Source: Toxonevra muliebris
Lineage: Eukaryota; Arthropoda; Insecta; Diptera; Pallopteridae
NCBI GenBank assembly: GCA_963691655.1
Contig: OY829327.1
Location: 82,162,019-82,226,018 of the forward strand
Direction: 5' to 3'
Length of the DNA: 64,000 bases
Shown here: positions 1 to 11,046 of the stretch, piece after piece
Numbering within the stretch: the first letter of the stretch is position 1
How the letters are laid out: every line of letters begins with the position of its first letter
Made by a program: the position numbers and the translations under genes
Notes under the pieces: model-generated
What the model was told of the DNA's origin: nothing
What the model saw: the letters and a program-made list of their open reading frames with translations, nothing else
The model's database searches: none

Positions 1-135
1 AAATTGTGTATTAACAAACACAAGGCAGAAGTGAAACTTCTTGTGAACTAAACGAAACACAAGCAAATAACAAGCAAATGAAATTTTCCAATCGCTAAAT
101 TTTTTACTTCATTGGCTTGTGTTTTTCTAGTGAAA

Positions 136-1713
136 CAACTGAACATTGTTAACTGCCTCTCTAGCACTAAACTCAACTGCAACACCTATTCTATTTATCA
201 GTGATAAAAGCTCTGATTATATCAAAAATTTCCTACGGACTATACATTTACGGTTACGCTCCAAAATCAATAATCAACAAAATCAAAACCACCATCAACG
301 CAGCAATTAGAATCGGTCTTGGGGCATTCCGATCCACCCCCATCAACAATATGCTTTTTGAGTGTAATCTCAACACATTAGAGATCCAAAGAGACCTGAC
401 AACAGCTAAGCTCATCAAAACCCTTTTTCAGAGCAGCAACAGTCCTCTCCATAATATCATCACCCAACATCAGACCGCAAAAAAACCCAAAAAACCAATA
501 CCAGCAATCACCAGGATAATCTCAAGTGCCATCGAACTAGACCTATCCTACACTCCTCTCAAATTCGCAGACAACCTGCATCCAACAGCAAGTCTCAACT
601 CTGCGTCAATCGATACTTCTTTGTGCAAACTCTTGAAACCCAACACACCTCCTATAGTATTCCAATCCTTATTCAAAAACATTAAGGAAACCCTGCACAA
701 CTCCTCATTCATTTTCACCGATGGTTCAAAATTTGGGAATAACGTCGGTTTCAGCGTAACTTATAATAACAAAATTATTAAAGTCTCGACCCTCCCGGAA
801 TACAGTTCAGTCTTTTCCGCCGAAATTATCGCTATCAATCTAGCAATAAACCATGCGATAAAAGTAAAACAAGACTGTGTCATTTGCACAGACTCGTTAG
901 CATCGTTAAACGCCATAAAAAACCCCAACAATATAGAATACTATGCCTCCCTCATCCGGGTCAAACTTAAGATCAATTCTCCAAAAATAAAGCTCATGTG
1001 GATTCCAGGACACATGTCAATAGAAGGCAATGGATTCGCTGATGAATCTGCAAAGTACGCTATCCACGCCCCTTTAGTAACAACAAATAATTTTAACACC
1101 AATGATATCATACACTTCATTAAAGCTAACTTTGAAAGAAAAAAGGACCAATTATGGCAATCCACCTCAGACTGGTACAGAAGGATCAACACAAACAAAA
1201 TATCAACAAAAGACTATCTCTCCACCACCCACTTGGACGTTACTAGGAAGGACATCGTAAAATTTTTACGACTACGCCTGGGACATACAAAATTAACCCA
1301 CCAACACCTCATGAGCAACAGCCAACCAACCCCTTGCCCATTTTGCAACACGACCTCACCTACCAACATCCTTCACTTCCTCTCATCCTGCCACCACCTC
1401 GACAACGCAAGAATGCAAATATGCAACAATGAACCGCTAACACTAATTTCCACACCAAACTTCAACAACATCCAAAACTTTATAAAATTTTTAAAAATAT
1501 CCGACTTATACAACCATATATAAAAATAAATTTCATAATAACTATAATCATATACATACACACTATATATAAACATAAGTAAATGAAATATAAGTGCCAC
1601 TAACCTAGTTCTAAGTTAAGCTTAAGGCCTCAGCAACCATAGCTCAATCCACATTAGCTTTAAATTTAAATTTATAGTTAATTGTTAATAAATAAATAAA
1701 TAAATAAATTTAA
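136..1713 (+). mobile_element. I-clade LINE, 5'-truncated 3' part
   Basis: This is the 3' end of a non-LTR retrotransposon. It carries the C-terminal part of reverse transcriptase, an RNase H domain and a CCHC knuckle, then a short 3'UTR that ends in repeated TAAA at about 1686-1712. RNase H plus a simple-repeat tail fits the I clade, whose Drosophila I element ends in TAA repeats. Upstream of base 200 the RT-like reading continues in another frame (about 136-199), and stop codons lie before that, so the copy is frameshifted and truncated. Bases 1-135 hold no recognisable coding sequence, only a small inverted repeat around an AAACACAAGC motif (55-125). Confidence 0.8.
201..1523 (+). pseudogene. 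LINE ORF2 C-terminus: RT thumb, RNase H, CCHC
   Basis: This open frame of about 440 codons has no true start, because it is the 3' part of a longer ORF2. Residues 1-90 resemble the end of an RT domain (ISKISYGLYIYGY, typical of the region after the catalytic core). Residues about 170-290 are RNase H: FTDGSKFG gives the first Asp, FSAEIIAI the Glu, CTDSLAS the next Asp, and WIPGHMSIEGNGFADESAK the His/Asp end. Residues about 380-400 form a zinc knuckle, CPFC followed by HFLSSCHH. The frame is intact from 201 to the stop, but a one-base shift near 199-201 breaks it from the upstream RT. The normal product copies the element RNA into DNA; this copy cannot be autonomous. Confidence 0.8.
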
Positions 1714-1734
1714 ATTTGTGAAGCCGAGTGTAGG

Positions 1735-2550
1735 CACACACGATTTTGTCGCTGCGACAGAAGTTATGAAAACGCAATACTTTCTGTTAGATGAATCACA
1801 ATAAATAGGCGCGATATTGTCGCAGATCATTTATCGAACATACGCGATTTTATTTTGTCGCGCCGAAGACACAGTTCACTGCGTTTTTATTACGACATTT
1901 GTATTAGAAAAATAATTTGCAAGCAGACGCGATTTTGTCGCAGCATTCTCGTAAACTCTCAAACAATCGAAATCGCACATTACTGCACACTGGCGCATTT
2001 TTGCAGCTCTGAAGTCGCAACAGCCGCTCTGCTATTTGCATAAATTAAAAAAGATTTACGTTTTGCTATACTATAAAATAAAATAAAATGCGATGCTTCC
2101 GCATATTTTCAATTATCTTTTTCGTATAGAACATTTGCCAAAAAATTTTTTGTTGAAAAACTTTGCTGTCACAAAAGAAATAAAAGAAAAAGATGAGATA
2201 AAATAAAGTTGCAGTAAAAAGTGGTGAACGCGGCGTCTTCTGCGCAACAAAAAAAATGTGTATGTTCTGCGGTAGTAACGCGCCTTAGTACGGATGTTCA
2301 TACAACATAATGTATTGTGTTTTCAAAGCATCTATCGCAACTAGAAAATCGAGTGTATTTGCGTATAACTTTATGCTGAAAAAATGGCCGAGAACGAAAA
2401 ATGTGATATTAAATTTATAGAACTACATAAATGAAGCTTCTGGCACTGAAAAGTAAATAAAAAGCAAAGAAACTTTTACGACTTCAGAACTGCAAAATCG
2501 CATTAGTGTGTAGAAAATGATGAAACTACAGCGCAACAAAATCGTGTGTC
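1735..2550. mobile_element. Candidate MITE with CACGATTTTGT inverted ends
   Basis: The left end reads CACACACGATTTTGTCGC. The right end, reverse-complemented, reads GACACACGATTTTGTTGC. Related GCGATTTTGTCGC motifs recur inside at about 1848-1862 and 1929-1945, the kind of subterminal repetition seen in non-autonomous DNA transposons. It starts directly after the I-clade LINE tail. I found no convincing target duplication and cannot assign a superfamily. Short ORFs inside are not coding. Confidence 0.5.
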
Positions 2551-3118
2551 GGTGTTCATGCCTTTATTATATGCGCAGATAGCACAATCTAAAATAAAAA
2601 ACAATTGTTCAATTAATGGTTAGGTTATGTTTAGGGAATTCACTATACTAGTGTATTTAGAGCAGACATTCTTTCTGTTAAAATATATATGTATTTATTC
2701 GCTAGCCATCAAAGAACCCAATTTTCAAATTTTGACTACTTTGGGGAAGAACTAGAGCGGCCAGAAAAATACTAACTTCAGCTCAGGTTCCGAAAATAAA
2801 AATTTCCTAAAAGCTTTACGAAAAGAAAGCCAACTGGATTCGGCAGAAAACGGTAAGTTCCTTCTATTCGTGTACAAATATAACTCACACAATACAAAAC
2901 ATAAAGAAATAGACGACGAGTTTCATATTGTTGGAATATTTTATAAAAATCAGGGTAGACGAAACTATCTTTTCTAAATGAATTAAAAGTTTTCAATATT
3001 TAATTAATAAAAATTGTTTTTTTAATATGTTTACTAGTTATGTACATAAATCTATAAGCAATAGATATAAGTTAATCCCATAGTCATTTACATACAAAAT
3101 AACAATTTAAATATATTC
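2551..3118. other. AT-rich spacer downstream of EcKL-A
   Basis: No gene or repeat recognised. The part next to 3118 is the 3' flank of EcKL-A and should hold its 3'UTR; I could not fix a cleavage site. Confidence 0.4.
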
Positions 3119-6100
3119 TCAACACTCCAAAGCACCACGATTGTGTAACCAAGGTAAAATAACTTCGATATGTTTGCGATATCTGGGATTTGAATACATG
3201 AGCATTTTGAAGTCATTACCATCGGCGCTATCACTCAAAAAGTTGTCCACATTGGCTTTTTCATTAGGATCAAGTAGAACAGCAGCCATAACACCAGTTG
3301 CTGTGGCAAATCCTGGGGGGAAAAAAATAAAAAAGAGATAAATTAAAATGGAGCTGAAAATGCTCATAACTATCAGAAAAATGTTGTTAATGTCTTTTAA
3401 TATTGGTACAAATTACAGCCATTGATACGGGACCAACTACTTTTCATTCCCTAAAATTTCAGAATTTTATATTAAAAGAAATTATTTTCCAACTTACCCC
3501 AAATACCATATTTATAAAGCATAGCATGTATATCCTTCAATGCCGGCAATGGTTTAGAATATTTCAACAATTTCAGATTTTCAATCAAATTATCATGATA
3601 AAATTTAATGAAATACTCAAAGCGTTTCAATTTTAATTCTAGCTTTGTAGATGAAATTAAGAAATATAATAAATCCTGTGCTGGAGTACCATATTTTGGT
3701 ACTTGATAGTCGACAAAATAAGTCTCCTTAATTTTTCCAAAAGCATCATACTGGAACATGATGTTATTACACCAAAGATCACCATGATTCAATACATTAA
3801 ACTCAGTGGGATCTATCGTGGCAGTTTTGAATTGAGTATCGGTCAAATTGCTTTGTAGTTTTTCCTTTAAATTTTTAGAAATATACATATGTAATTTTTA
3901 AATTATTACCTTTTACAAATGCTTTAATCTTTTCTCAAATACTGACCAAACTCTCCATATATTGCTCGTGACCCTCATACATTGGCAAACATTTTCGGAA
4001 TGTTTGTGACACTGTACTGTTTATTTGCTCAAAGATTTTTTTATGAACTTCGGTGAAAAATCCTTTAGTTAATATTTCAGGATACTGGCCCTTAGTTGCG
4101 ACACGTACCGCTGATGCAGCATGCCATTGTGCCAATTTCTTGAGCACACAGTGTATATGATCTTGATCGAGTCCTTCCAAACGGTTGGCATTTTTATAAC
4201 CACGTGGTCGTAGATCTTCTAAACAAATGTGATCTTTCTCTATTGGTAGTTTATGAAATTGTGCACCGAACTTCACTTCAACGCCAGCATCTTTATAAAG
4301 TTTTTCAAATTCTGGTACTGCTGAAGTGTACATTAGAGCCTCACTGTGAAACACATTGTGGTGCTTCATCATTTCTACAAACATTGGATTATAAATCGGA
4401 ACTTTGCACATGTATGACATGCTTTTCGTTTTGCCATCTTTAAAAAAAGGGGAATTAAAAAAGGAAAAGTTATAACAATGTATTTTCATATACTTATTAT
4501 AGAGTATTTTGGCAACAACAATTCGAATCAGCTTGTGACAAGGAAAACGCATATACCGTTATCAGTGATTTATGAGGCATTTGGTTGATAAAAAAAAATA
4601 CCTTTGTATAATAAAGCAAAAAATCTAACCTTAATTTAACTGAAAAAATAAAAATTCCATATAAAACAGAAAATGTAAGCCATGATATCTATCGTCGAAA
4701 AACATGTGCTCTGCAAGAATTTATTACGCTAGACTAGACCTAAGTGGAAACCAGATTATAAACCAGACAAAATTCAGATCAAAACAAATAATCACACCAA
4801 AGCTCAGCATGATATTCGGTTTAAGAATCAGTCCAAAGCTCGGACCAAATCCTTACTAAAATTCAGTCCAAAAATTGAACTATTTTCTGACCACAACTCA
4901 GAACAAACTTCAGACCCAGACTCAGAACGAAAATTGCATCAAATTTCAGACCACAACTCAGACCAAAAATTAGTTCAAATTCCAACCAGAACTTAAACAA
5001 AAGCTCAGACTCAGAATTGAAATCGCATTCTGGCTAAAACTCAGACCAAACTTCAGTCTGAAGTTAAGAGACCAAGTCCAAAAATAAAAAAAAAATAAAT
5101 TCAGACCAAGAATCGGACTAAATTCTGACACAAATTCAGAACCAAACTTAGACCAAAAATTTAACCAAGTTTTGGTCAAAATTCAGACCCAAGACTCATC
5201 CCAAAATTTTGACCAGAAATAGAACAAACCAAAATTAAAACCGAATTCAGGCTTTAGACTTAAACTCAATAAAATATTTTAGCCTAAATTTAGATCAAAG
5301 ACCAAACAGAAACTGAAACCTAAAGTAAGACAAAAATCAGATCCAAACTCAGACCAAAAATGCCCAAATTCAGACCAAGCTTCAGACCAGAGATAATAAA
5401 AATTCTGACGAAAACTCAAACCAAAAATCGAAATGAAAGTCAGACCAAAATTCATACCCATATTCGGACCAAAAATCGGAGTGAAACTCGCACTGAAACT
5501 CAAATAAAAATCAGAATACATTTTGATCAAACCTTAGACAAAAATTAAGACCGAAATTCAAATCAAATTCGTATCAAAATTCAAACTTGAACTCAGATTG
5601 AGATTCTGTCCACGACTCATGCCTATTATCAAGATAAATCCAGACCAAAATCAGACAAACAGTCCAAATATCAAACCAAAGATCAACCACCAGATCTCAG
5701 GCCAAAATGCAGACACAATTTTAGACCGATATTTAGGCTCAAACATAGACCAAAAAACCAGATCAAAGCTCATACCAACAATTCAGACTCATACTCAGAT
5801 CAGGAAAATGATAAAATTCTTACCAAAATTAAACTAAATGCAAGATTACGATTCAAACCAAAACTAAGAGAGATATTCAGACTAAAACTAAACCCAAAAT
5901 TCAGATAAAAAATCTTGCCAAGACACAGAATTGACATTGAAATTTCAAATGTATTGTAGTCGAAGTATATATGATAAACAGTTACACCATGTAAACAGGG
6001 ATGGGGTGCTGCAACGTCTATATTCGATTCTCTCTTAGTGGTGCTTACATGTAAAAATCTATTCAGTTATACTTTTTTCTAACAACTAAATATTAAATCT

Positions 6101-6488
6101 ACATACATACATACTTAATCTCACAAAGCTATCAGTTTTTAGATAACTAATAATTTTGATTTGAAATGTTATTTCTACTAGATACATAAAAACATATATA
6201 ATTAAGTTTATTTATACCCTGCAATTCTACATCGATTTCAATGCGTAGCATTAAAGTCGCATAATTTTCACCAGCTCCCAATGCTGGAAATGCTTTGAAA
6301 TTCACAATTTTCTTATATTCTGGCACATTTTCCTTCAAAATATTTTCAAAGATTGTAGCATTGAACCAATCTGGTAAGGTGGAGGCTACTGCTGGTGGTG
6401 GTGCTGCTACTGGTGGTGTTGCTGCTGCTGCCGCATTGCCACCATTGCTGATCACTTCTGTTTTTTCATCTGTTTGTTTAGTCGACAT
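3119..6488 (-). CDS. EcKL-A, ecdysteroid kinase-like protein
   Basis: Four coding exons on the minus strand: 6488-6218, 4437-3947, 3864-3498 and 3312-3119. Together they give 1323 nt, 440 residues plus stop. All junctions are GT-AG and match the two paralogues in position and phase. The protein belongs to the EcKinase/CHK-like family (choline-kinase fold), which transfers phosphate from ATP to small alcohols; ecdysteroids are the best known substrate. Visible motifs are GAGENYATLMLR near the exon 1 end, the likely ATP-binding Lys in YMCKVP (about residue 102), the Brenner motif HGDLWCNNIMF (His281, Asp283) and the Mg-binding Asp of FVDYQ (about 306). Unlike its paralogues, the N-terminus has an Ala/Pro-rich stretch (about residues 21-35). 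I took ATG 6488 because its MSTKQ start aligns with the other two; an upstream in-frame ATG at 6554 lies in the conserved 5'UTR module. Intron 1 (6217-4438) holds a minisatellite. No signal peptide is visible, so it is probably cytosolic. Substrate unknown. Confidence 0.93.
4740..5940. repeat. Degenerate ~12-bp minisatellite in EcKL-A intron 1
   Basis: Loose tandem copies of about 12 bp, consensus close to TCAGACCAAAAT on the plus strand, run for about 1.2 kb. Because the gene is on the minus strand, the sense strand reads as repeats of ATTTTGGTCTGA. The same family occurs in EcKL-B intron 1 in the same sense orientation, and again at 45.05-46.73 and 61.94-62.57 kb. Open frames over it are a by-product of the periodicity. 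Confidence 0.85.
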
Positions 6489-6600
6489 TTTCCCTGTTTT
6501 TGCACTTAAAAAAAAACCGAAAATCTTTAGAACACTTGCTTCACTGGAGAGCAACCGCGAAGAACTAAATTTGTTTAATATTACTTACTCTGGTTTTAAT
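6489..6600 (-). promoter_or_regulatory. EcKL-A promoter/5'UTR module
   Basis: The minus-strand sequence just upstream of the start carries TTTAGTTCTTCGCGGTTGC, then CTCCAGTGAAGCAAGTGTT. It aligns with the modules before EcKL-B (10919-10998) and EcKL-C (21998-22087). In B and C the first part contains TCAGTT, the arthropod initiator consensus; A has TTAGTT there. Transcription start is inferred, not seen. Confidence 0.55.
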
Positions 6601-7689
6601 TTTGTGCTCCTATATGCCATTACTCGTTAAATGAAATAAAATGAAAGCTTGCTTGTCTCATTTTTAATTTTTGCTGTGAAATAAGTGCTTCTTAACCTAT
6701 GTATAGTGCACAAGCAGCGTGGTCGTGAAGGAAATATTTGACAAACCATTTTCAAAATATTGTTGAAATAACAGTGATAATAATAAATAATTGGGTTGTT
6801 CACAAGCTGTCGTACAGTTGTAAAGTCGTATAATTTGTATGAAAAATGAGAGAATTAACGACAAATGAGAGTATACGACACTAAATAAGGCACCTTGTGA
6901 ATTGCCCAAGTGTACATGGAAAAAATTCTTGAAAAATACTTATTTTTCGCGCCACAACCTGGGGGATCTCCCCTTAAATTCTTAGTGTAAGAAGTTCTAA
7001 TCTTTTGTAATTCAAATCTATATCTATTTTTGACTTTAAAGAGATATTCTTGTTTTGCTCTATGAAACAACTTCAGATTATGTTAGGGAGAATCTAAAAT
7101 TTGAATATTACATGTATTAATTTAGTATCTGTTCTGAATTTCTCTTTCTGGTAATAGCTCCAATTGATTGTACACAATTTGGGAAACTCTGTCTTAAGCT
7201 ATTTATAATTCAAATGTTTTTGTATAAAATTCTCTTTTTCATCATCATCACCGACAAGTTTTCGTTTCGTAGTAAATACATACATACACACATACTACGT
7301 ACAAGAGTTTGACAACAATATTAACAAAAAAAGCTTTCGTTAATATGCGCACATACATATTTTAGGTGTATATCTACAAGGCACACGCTCTCGTAATTTT
7401 TACACTTGTATGTTCAACTATTATTGTAGTTAGAATGATCAAAAAAAAAAAAAATAATATTGTTATTGCTTTAGTTAATGTTTGAAAAGAGATAGAATGA
7501 TATTAGATAATTTAAAAAAAATTTTATAAACTTGATTTGATTAAATATTAGGGGGATTCACTGTGGGTTTCTTTTTTTTTACGTGGCTAAGTGCTTAGCT
7601 TAGTGAAATTAGCGATGAAAACTATGGGGAAGTTTCCTAGTATGTATGTAAATGTGTTTTTAATAAAAACTTTTTATAATTTAGAGTTT
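6601..7689. other. Intergenic spacer between EcKL-A and an R1-like relic
   Basis: No host gene recognised. A short imperfect inverted repeat (6793-6911) has ends GGGTTGTTCACAAG and, from the right, GGGCAATTCACAAG, and could be a ~120-bp MITE. The rest is AT-rich with short homopolymers. Confidence 0.4.
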
Positions 7690-8750
7690 AGAGTTGTAGG
7701 GCTGGACTTAACCAAAGCACTCAGTCACGAGTGAATAGAACCTGTAGAAGAGATTAGAGAGACCGGAAAGTTATGTAGGGATAAATGGGAAGAAGAAAGG
7801 TCTAGGGTCTCTCAACTTCGAACGTCTTTGCTTCACTGGTGAACCTTAGAAGCTCAGGAAGAGGGAGAGTATGGACATTATTCATACTTAAGACATCACT
7901 ACCCAACAGCCTTAATCTGATTCTCGCCAACGCCGGACAGCTACAAAGATAATGCCGTCCTCAAGACACGATTGGCAAATTGGATCGGTGATGACGCCCA
8001 TGTTAGTCATATGCTAACCACATGTATTTTGCCCTGTGATGACACCTACCAGTAATCTCAGGTCCTTTCTTCTCAGTTTCAGAAGACATTCCGCTGATTT
8101 CCTGTTAGGTTGTCTCACGAAGCATTTTGCGGTTCTGCAGGAGTCAAGCTCGGACCATCGTTCTCTATGGATGGAACCCACAAAATTGTTGATCCAACGC
8201 ATGATGTCCCCAGAACTTACGCCAAGAAAAGGTTCCGGACCCCATGGTGTAATTGCTGAGCCTTCATTAGGTAGTTTATCAGCTAGTTCGTTCCATGCAA
8301 TACCACAGTGTCCTGAAACCCATATAAGGCATAACTTGTTGTGTTTTGCAATACTATTTAGTTTTGCCTTGTACTCCTCGCTGACCAATTTTGAGGAGCT
8401 GATTGGGTTAGCAAGGGCCTTCAGTGCAGCTTGGCTATCAATATGGATACCTATGCACTTCCCATGCCACCTCTTCTCAATTATCCAGCTCACCACGTCT
8501 AGGATAGCGAAAATCTCCGTTAGGAAGACTGACGCTATCTCTCCAGTGGAAAAAGAGTACTTGGTCTCATCGTCCAAGTGCCAACCGGATCCAGTACCGT
8601 TTGAGGTTTTGGATCTGTCGGTATAGAAGACATGACGAAGACCCCGGAGTACGACCTCTGAACTTAACCATTGATCACGTTTCGGGAACCTGACTTCACT
8701 TTTTATAGTAGTTTGGTTTCCATTAAGTCGAGCAATCTCTCAACGAAATC
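7690..8750 (-). mobile_element. R1-like LINE 3' fragment with RNase H
   Basis: Minus-strand remnant of an RNase H-bearing non-LTR element. The coding part (8690-8014) runs into a CQSCLEDG zinc-knuckle-like stretch after an in-frame stop, then a 3'UTR ending near 7690 with GCTTTGGTTAAGTCCAGCC. A 20-bp segment nearly identical to that 3'UTR end occurs at 32707-32731. The 5' part is missing. RNase H with the terminal knuckle suggests the R1 group, but the clade is not certain. Confidence 0.65.
8014..8690 (-). pseudogene. RNase H domain relic of a LINE
   Basis: The frame reads FYTDRSKTSNGTGSGW, LTEIFAILDVV, HIDSQAALKAL and WVSGHCGIAWNELADKL in order, which are the four conserved RNase H blocks. 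The usual TDGSK is TDRSK here and the usual GIxGNE is GIAWNE. The frame stops at 8014 just before the expected zinc knuckle. These changes and the missing RT show it is dead. The plus-strand ORF over the same bases is its antisense shadow. Confidence 0.75.
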
Positions 8751-8941
8751 GTAATTCTCTCATAGCAATTAAAATATTTACTTAAAATATCACAGATCTA
8801 AAGAATCTAGGAATTTACCTAGTAATTTTGTATGGTACTTTTAACGATTCAAATCAGAATTTCGAGATATTCTTATCAAATGTGCAACGATATTTTGTAA
8901 ATCGCGACCATATATTTTGCTGTAATTTTTTTACGCCACAG

Positions 8942-9680
8942 ATCTGAAAACTGTTGGATTATAGTATGTCAAACCCATGAGCTTGAATGTTAACTTTTTT
9001 TTTTATATTTAACGCTGAATCAAAATTTTGAAATAATTTTTGTGGATCTATAAAATTTATGGCAGTTTTCTCACAGTACTGACGTGAGAAATTTTAAATT
9101 ATATCACGCTCAGGAACTTAAGTTCTTGATGAAGTTTTTGATGCTGATCCAAATCAAAATTTTGAGATTTTTTAACATAAAAATTCGGAATATTACGATT
9201 TTATTAATTTTCCACCATCTATGAAATTTTTAGCAATTTTCTACATTCTACACCTGAGAAATTTTAGATTTTATCAAATCCCAGAATTTCAGTTATTACT
9301 TTTCAATGAAGCTTTTGGTGGTGATCCGAATCAAAATTTGGAAATTTCTTTACCTAGAACTACTAAATATTACAATTTTTGACGGCCTGTGATATTTATA
9401 TAAATTTTTTCATAGCCCTGAGCTGGGAAATTTTGGATTATCAAATTGAAAAACTTTAACTGTCAAATCTACACAATTTTAAATTATATCAAACCCAAAA
9501 ACTTCAGTTGCCAATTTTCATGATGTTTAAAATGGCTAAATTTTACGATTTTGATCATCAATAATCTATGAAATTTATAAAATTTCTTTTCGCAGAATAG
9601 ACCTGAGAAATTTTGAATTATATCCATTACGTTTTTAATCATTTTCACTCATATATAAAATTTATAGCAATTTTTCTCTG
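8942..9680. repeat. Degenerate ~170-bp tandem repeat
   Basis: A block reading about CCTGAGAAATTTTAGATTAT recurs at about 8942, 9082, 9252, 9421 and 9601, so spacing is 140-180 bp, mostly near 170. Between the blocks the copies share CTATGAAATTTATAGCAATT and GATCCGAATCAAAATTTTG. It looks like a small, old satellite array or the inside of a larger repeat. No coding potential. Confidence 0.7.
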
Positions 9681-9855
9681 GCATTCGCACGAGTTTTGCT
9701 ATAAATTGCAATCTTTCGAATTGTTCTTTGTACCATGTATTCGATTTTGCCGTTTCCTTTTTTTTTTTTTTCATTTTGATATGACAAAAATTGCATGATG
9801 GGAAATGATATTTTTTAATTTTAAATTGTAGTCTCGTGTTATTAATAGATTAATA

Positions 9856-10814
9856 CAATGTTTCTCAAACTTTTTCATACCATTCTAGGGAAAAATTTTT
9901 AGTATATTCAGTAAGAAAAGAAATCATAATATTTAGCATATGGGGTTATATACACTTGTTGTGGGGAAAAAAGAATATTTTTAAAATATTTTTTTTTTCC
10001 AACGCGGTACATTTTTATCAGAATAAATCACCGTATATCAATTTGTTGATGTTCCAAAGTATTTCATGAACTTTTTAACAAAAAATTGTGACAACTTGGG
10101 ACGATACGGCCGTTATGCCAAAACATCTTTTCTTCGTCACCCCTTGCGGTGAGAACGATAAATAAAGAACGTTTTAACTGAAATAAAAAAAGGCACGCTC
10201 ACGCTCTTAGTGAACGAAGAACTTTGTAAAATTTACAAAACTGGTGATTATTATTTAAAATTCTTGATTTCGAGGGCATGGAAATTTGGTTTTGGTAGCC
10301 AGAAAAAAAGTTTTGTTCCAAATAAAAATTCCTTCGTTCACTAAGAAGCTATTACAGTTATAAACTAGCCAGTAAAAATTCAGATCGATCGGTGTTCGGT
10401 GAGAAACATTTTTCACCGCAATGGAACTTATTGAAAAACAACATTTCGAGATAATCGCGTTTAAACTTTCAGCACCATGTTCAGATAGTCGGAGGTAGCG
10501 CACTGTTAACTTTGACTCTAGTATTCAGATCTCTAGGAAATTTTGAGAATATTTTCTCAAGAGGATGTACTTTGAGAAAATGCAATAACAAAATTTTCGT
10601 TTTTTTCGACCAACACAAGTGTGTATAACCGATTCTCTTAGTCTAGATCCAAAACCATAATGGATTATTGTGCCAAAATGTTATTTTAATTCTCATTAAT
10701 TCATAATTTTATTAAAAAAAAAAAATTTTTGCAAATTTACACAATTGTTGACTTCCTAAACTAAGCATCATATCACCACTGAAGATCACACAACCTCTAC
10801 ATTGAGAACCACTG
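9856..10814. mobile_element. Possible degenerate hAT-type element
   Basis: The left end reads CAATGTTTCTCAAACTTTTT. The right end, reverse-complemented, reads CAGTGGTTCTCAATGTAGAG. This resembles the CAGTG-TTCTCAA ends common in hAT elements. The flanking octamers (GATTAATA and CCTTTATA) match at only five of eight positions, so the boundaries are uncertain. No transposase is visible between them. Confidence 0.35.
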
Positions 10815-10918
10815 CCTTTATAACAATAAGTAAATAACATTGAGAAAAGAAATACACAACCAGTTGTAATCTTATATTGCTTAATTTCATATACGAGTAT
10901 GTACTTATTAGTATTTTT

Positions 10919-10998
10919 GAACGAGATACTAAATTAAGCTAAATTTATATTTAAAGTATTCAGTTTTTCGCAGTTAGTCTCAAGTGAAACAAGTGTTA
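10919..10998 (+). promoter_or_regulatory. EcKL-B promoter/5'UTR module
   Basis: Order of elements: GAACGAGATACTAAATTA; a TATA-like TTTATATTTAAAG; TCAGTT (10959-10964, initiator consensus); then TTTTCGCAGTTAGTCTCAAG and CAAGTGTTA. The same blocks stand in the same order before EcKL-C and, without the first, before EcKL-A. The TATA-to-initiator spacing of roughly 20-25 bp suits a core promoter. The ATG is about 85 bp downstream. Confidence 0.6.
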
Positions 10999-11046
10999 AA
11001 AATTTAAATAAAAAAATTTTCATTTCAAGTATAAAATCGAGGGAAA

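Noticed and set aside
5279..5548. Overlapping ORFs on both strands with repetitive peptides
   Set aside because: They arise from a ~12-bp repeat divisible by three; the peptides simply mirror the minisatellite.
6793..6911. 120-bp MITE with GGG-TTCACAAG ends
   Set aside because: The ends are only partly inverted and no target duplication was found; kept as a remark in the spacer entry only.
8036..8626. 196-codon plus-strand ORF
   Set aside because: It is antisense to the LINE RNase H relic, whose four motifs are clear on the minus strand.
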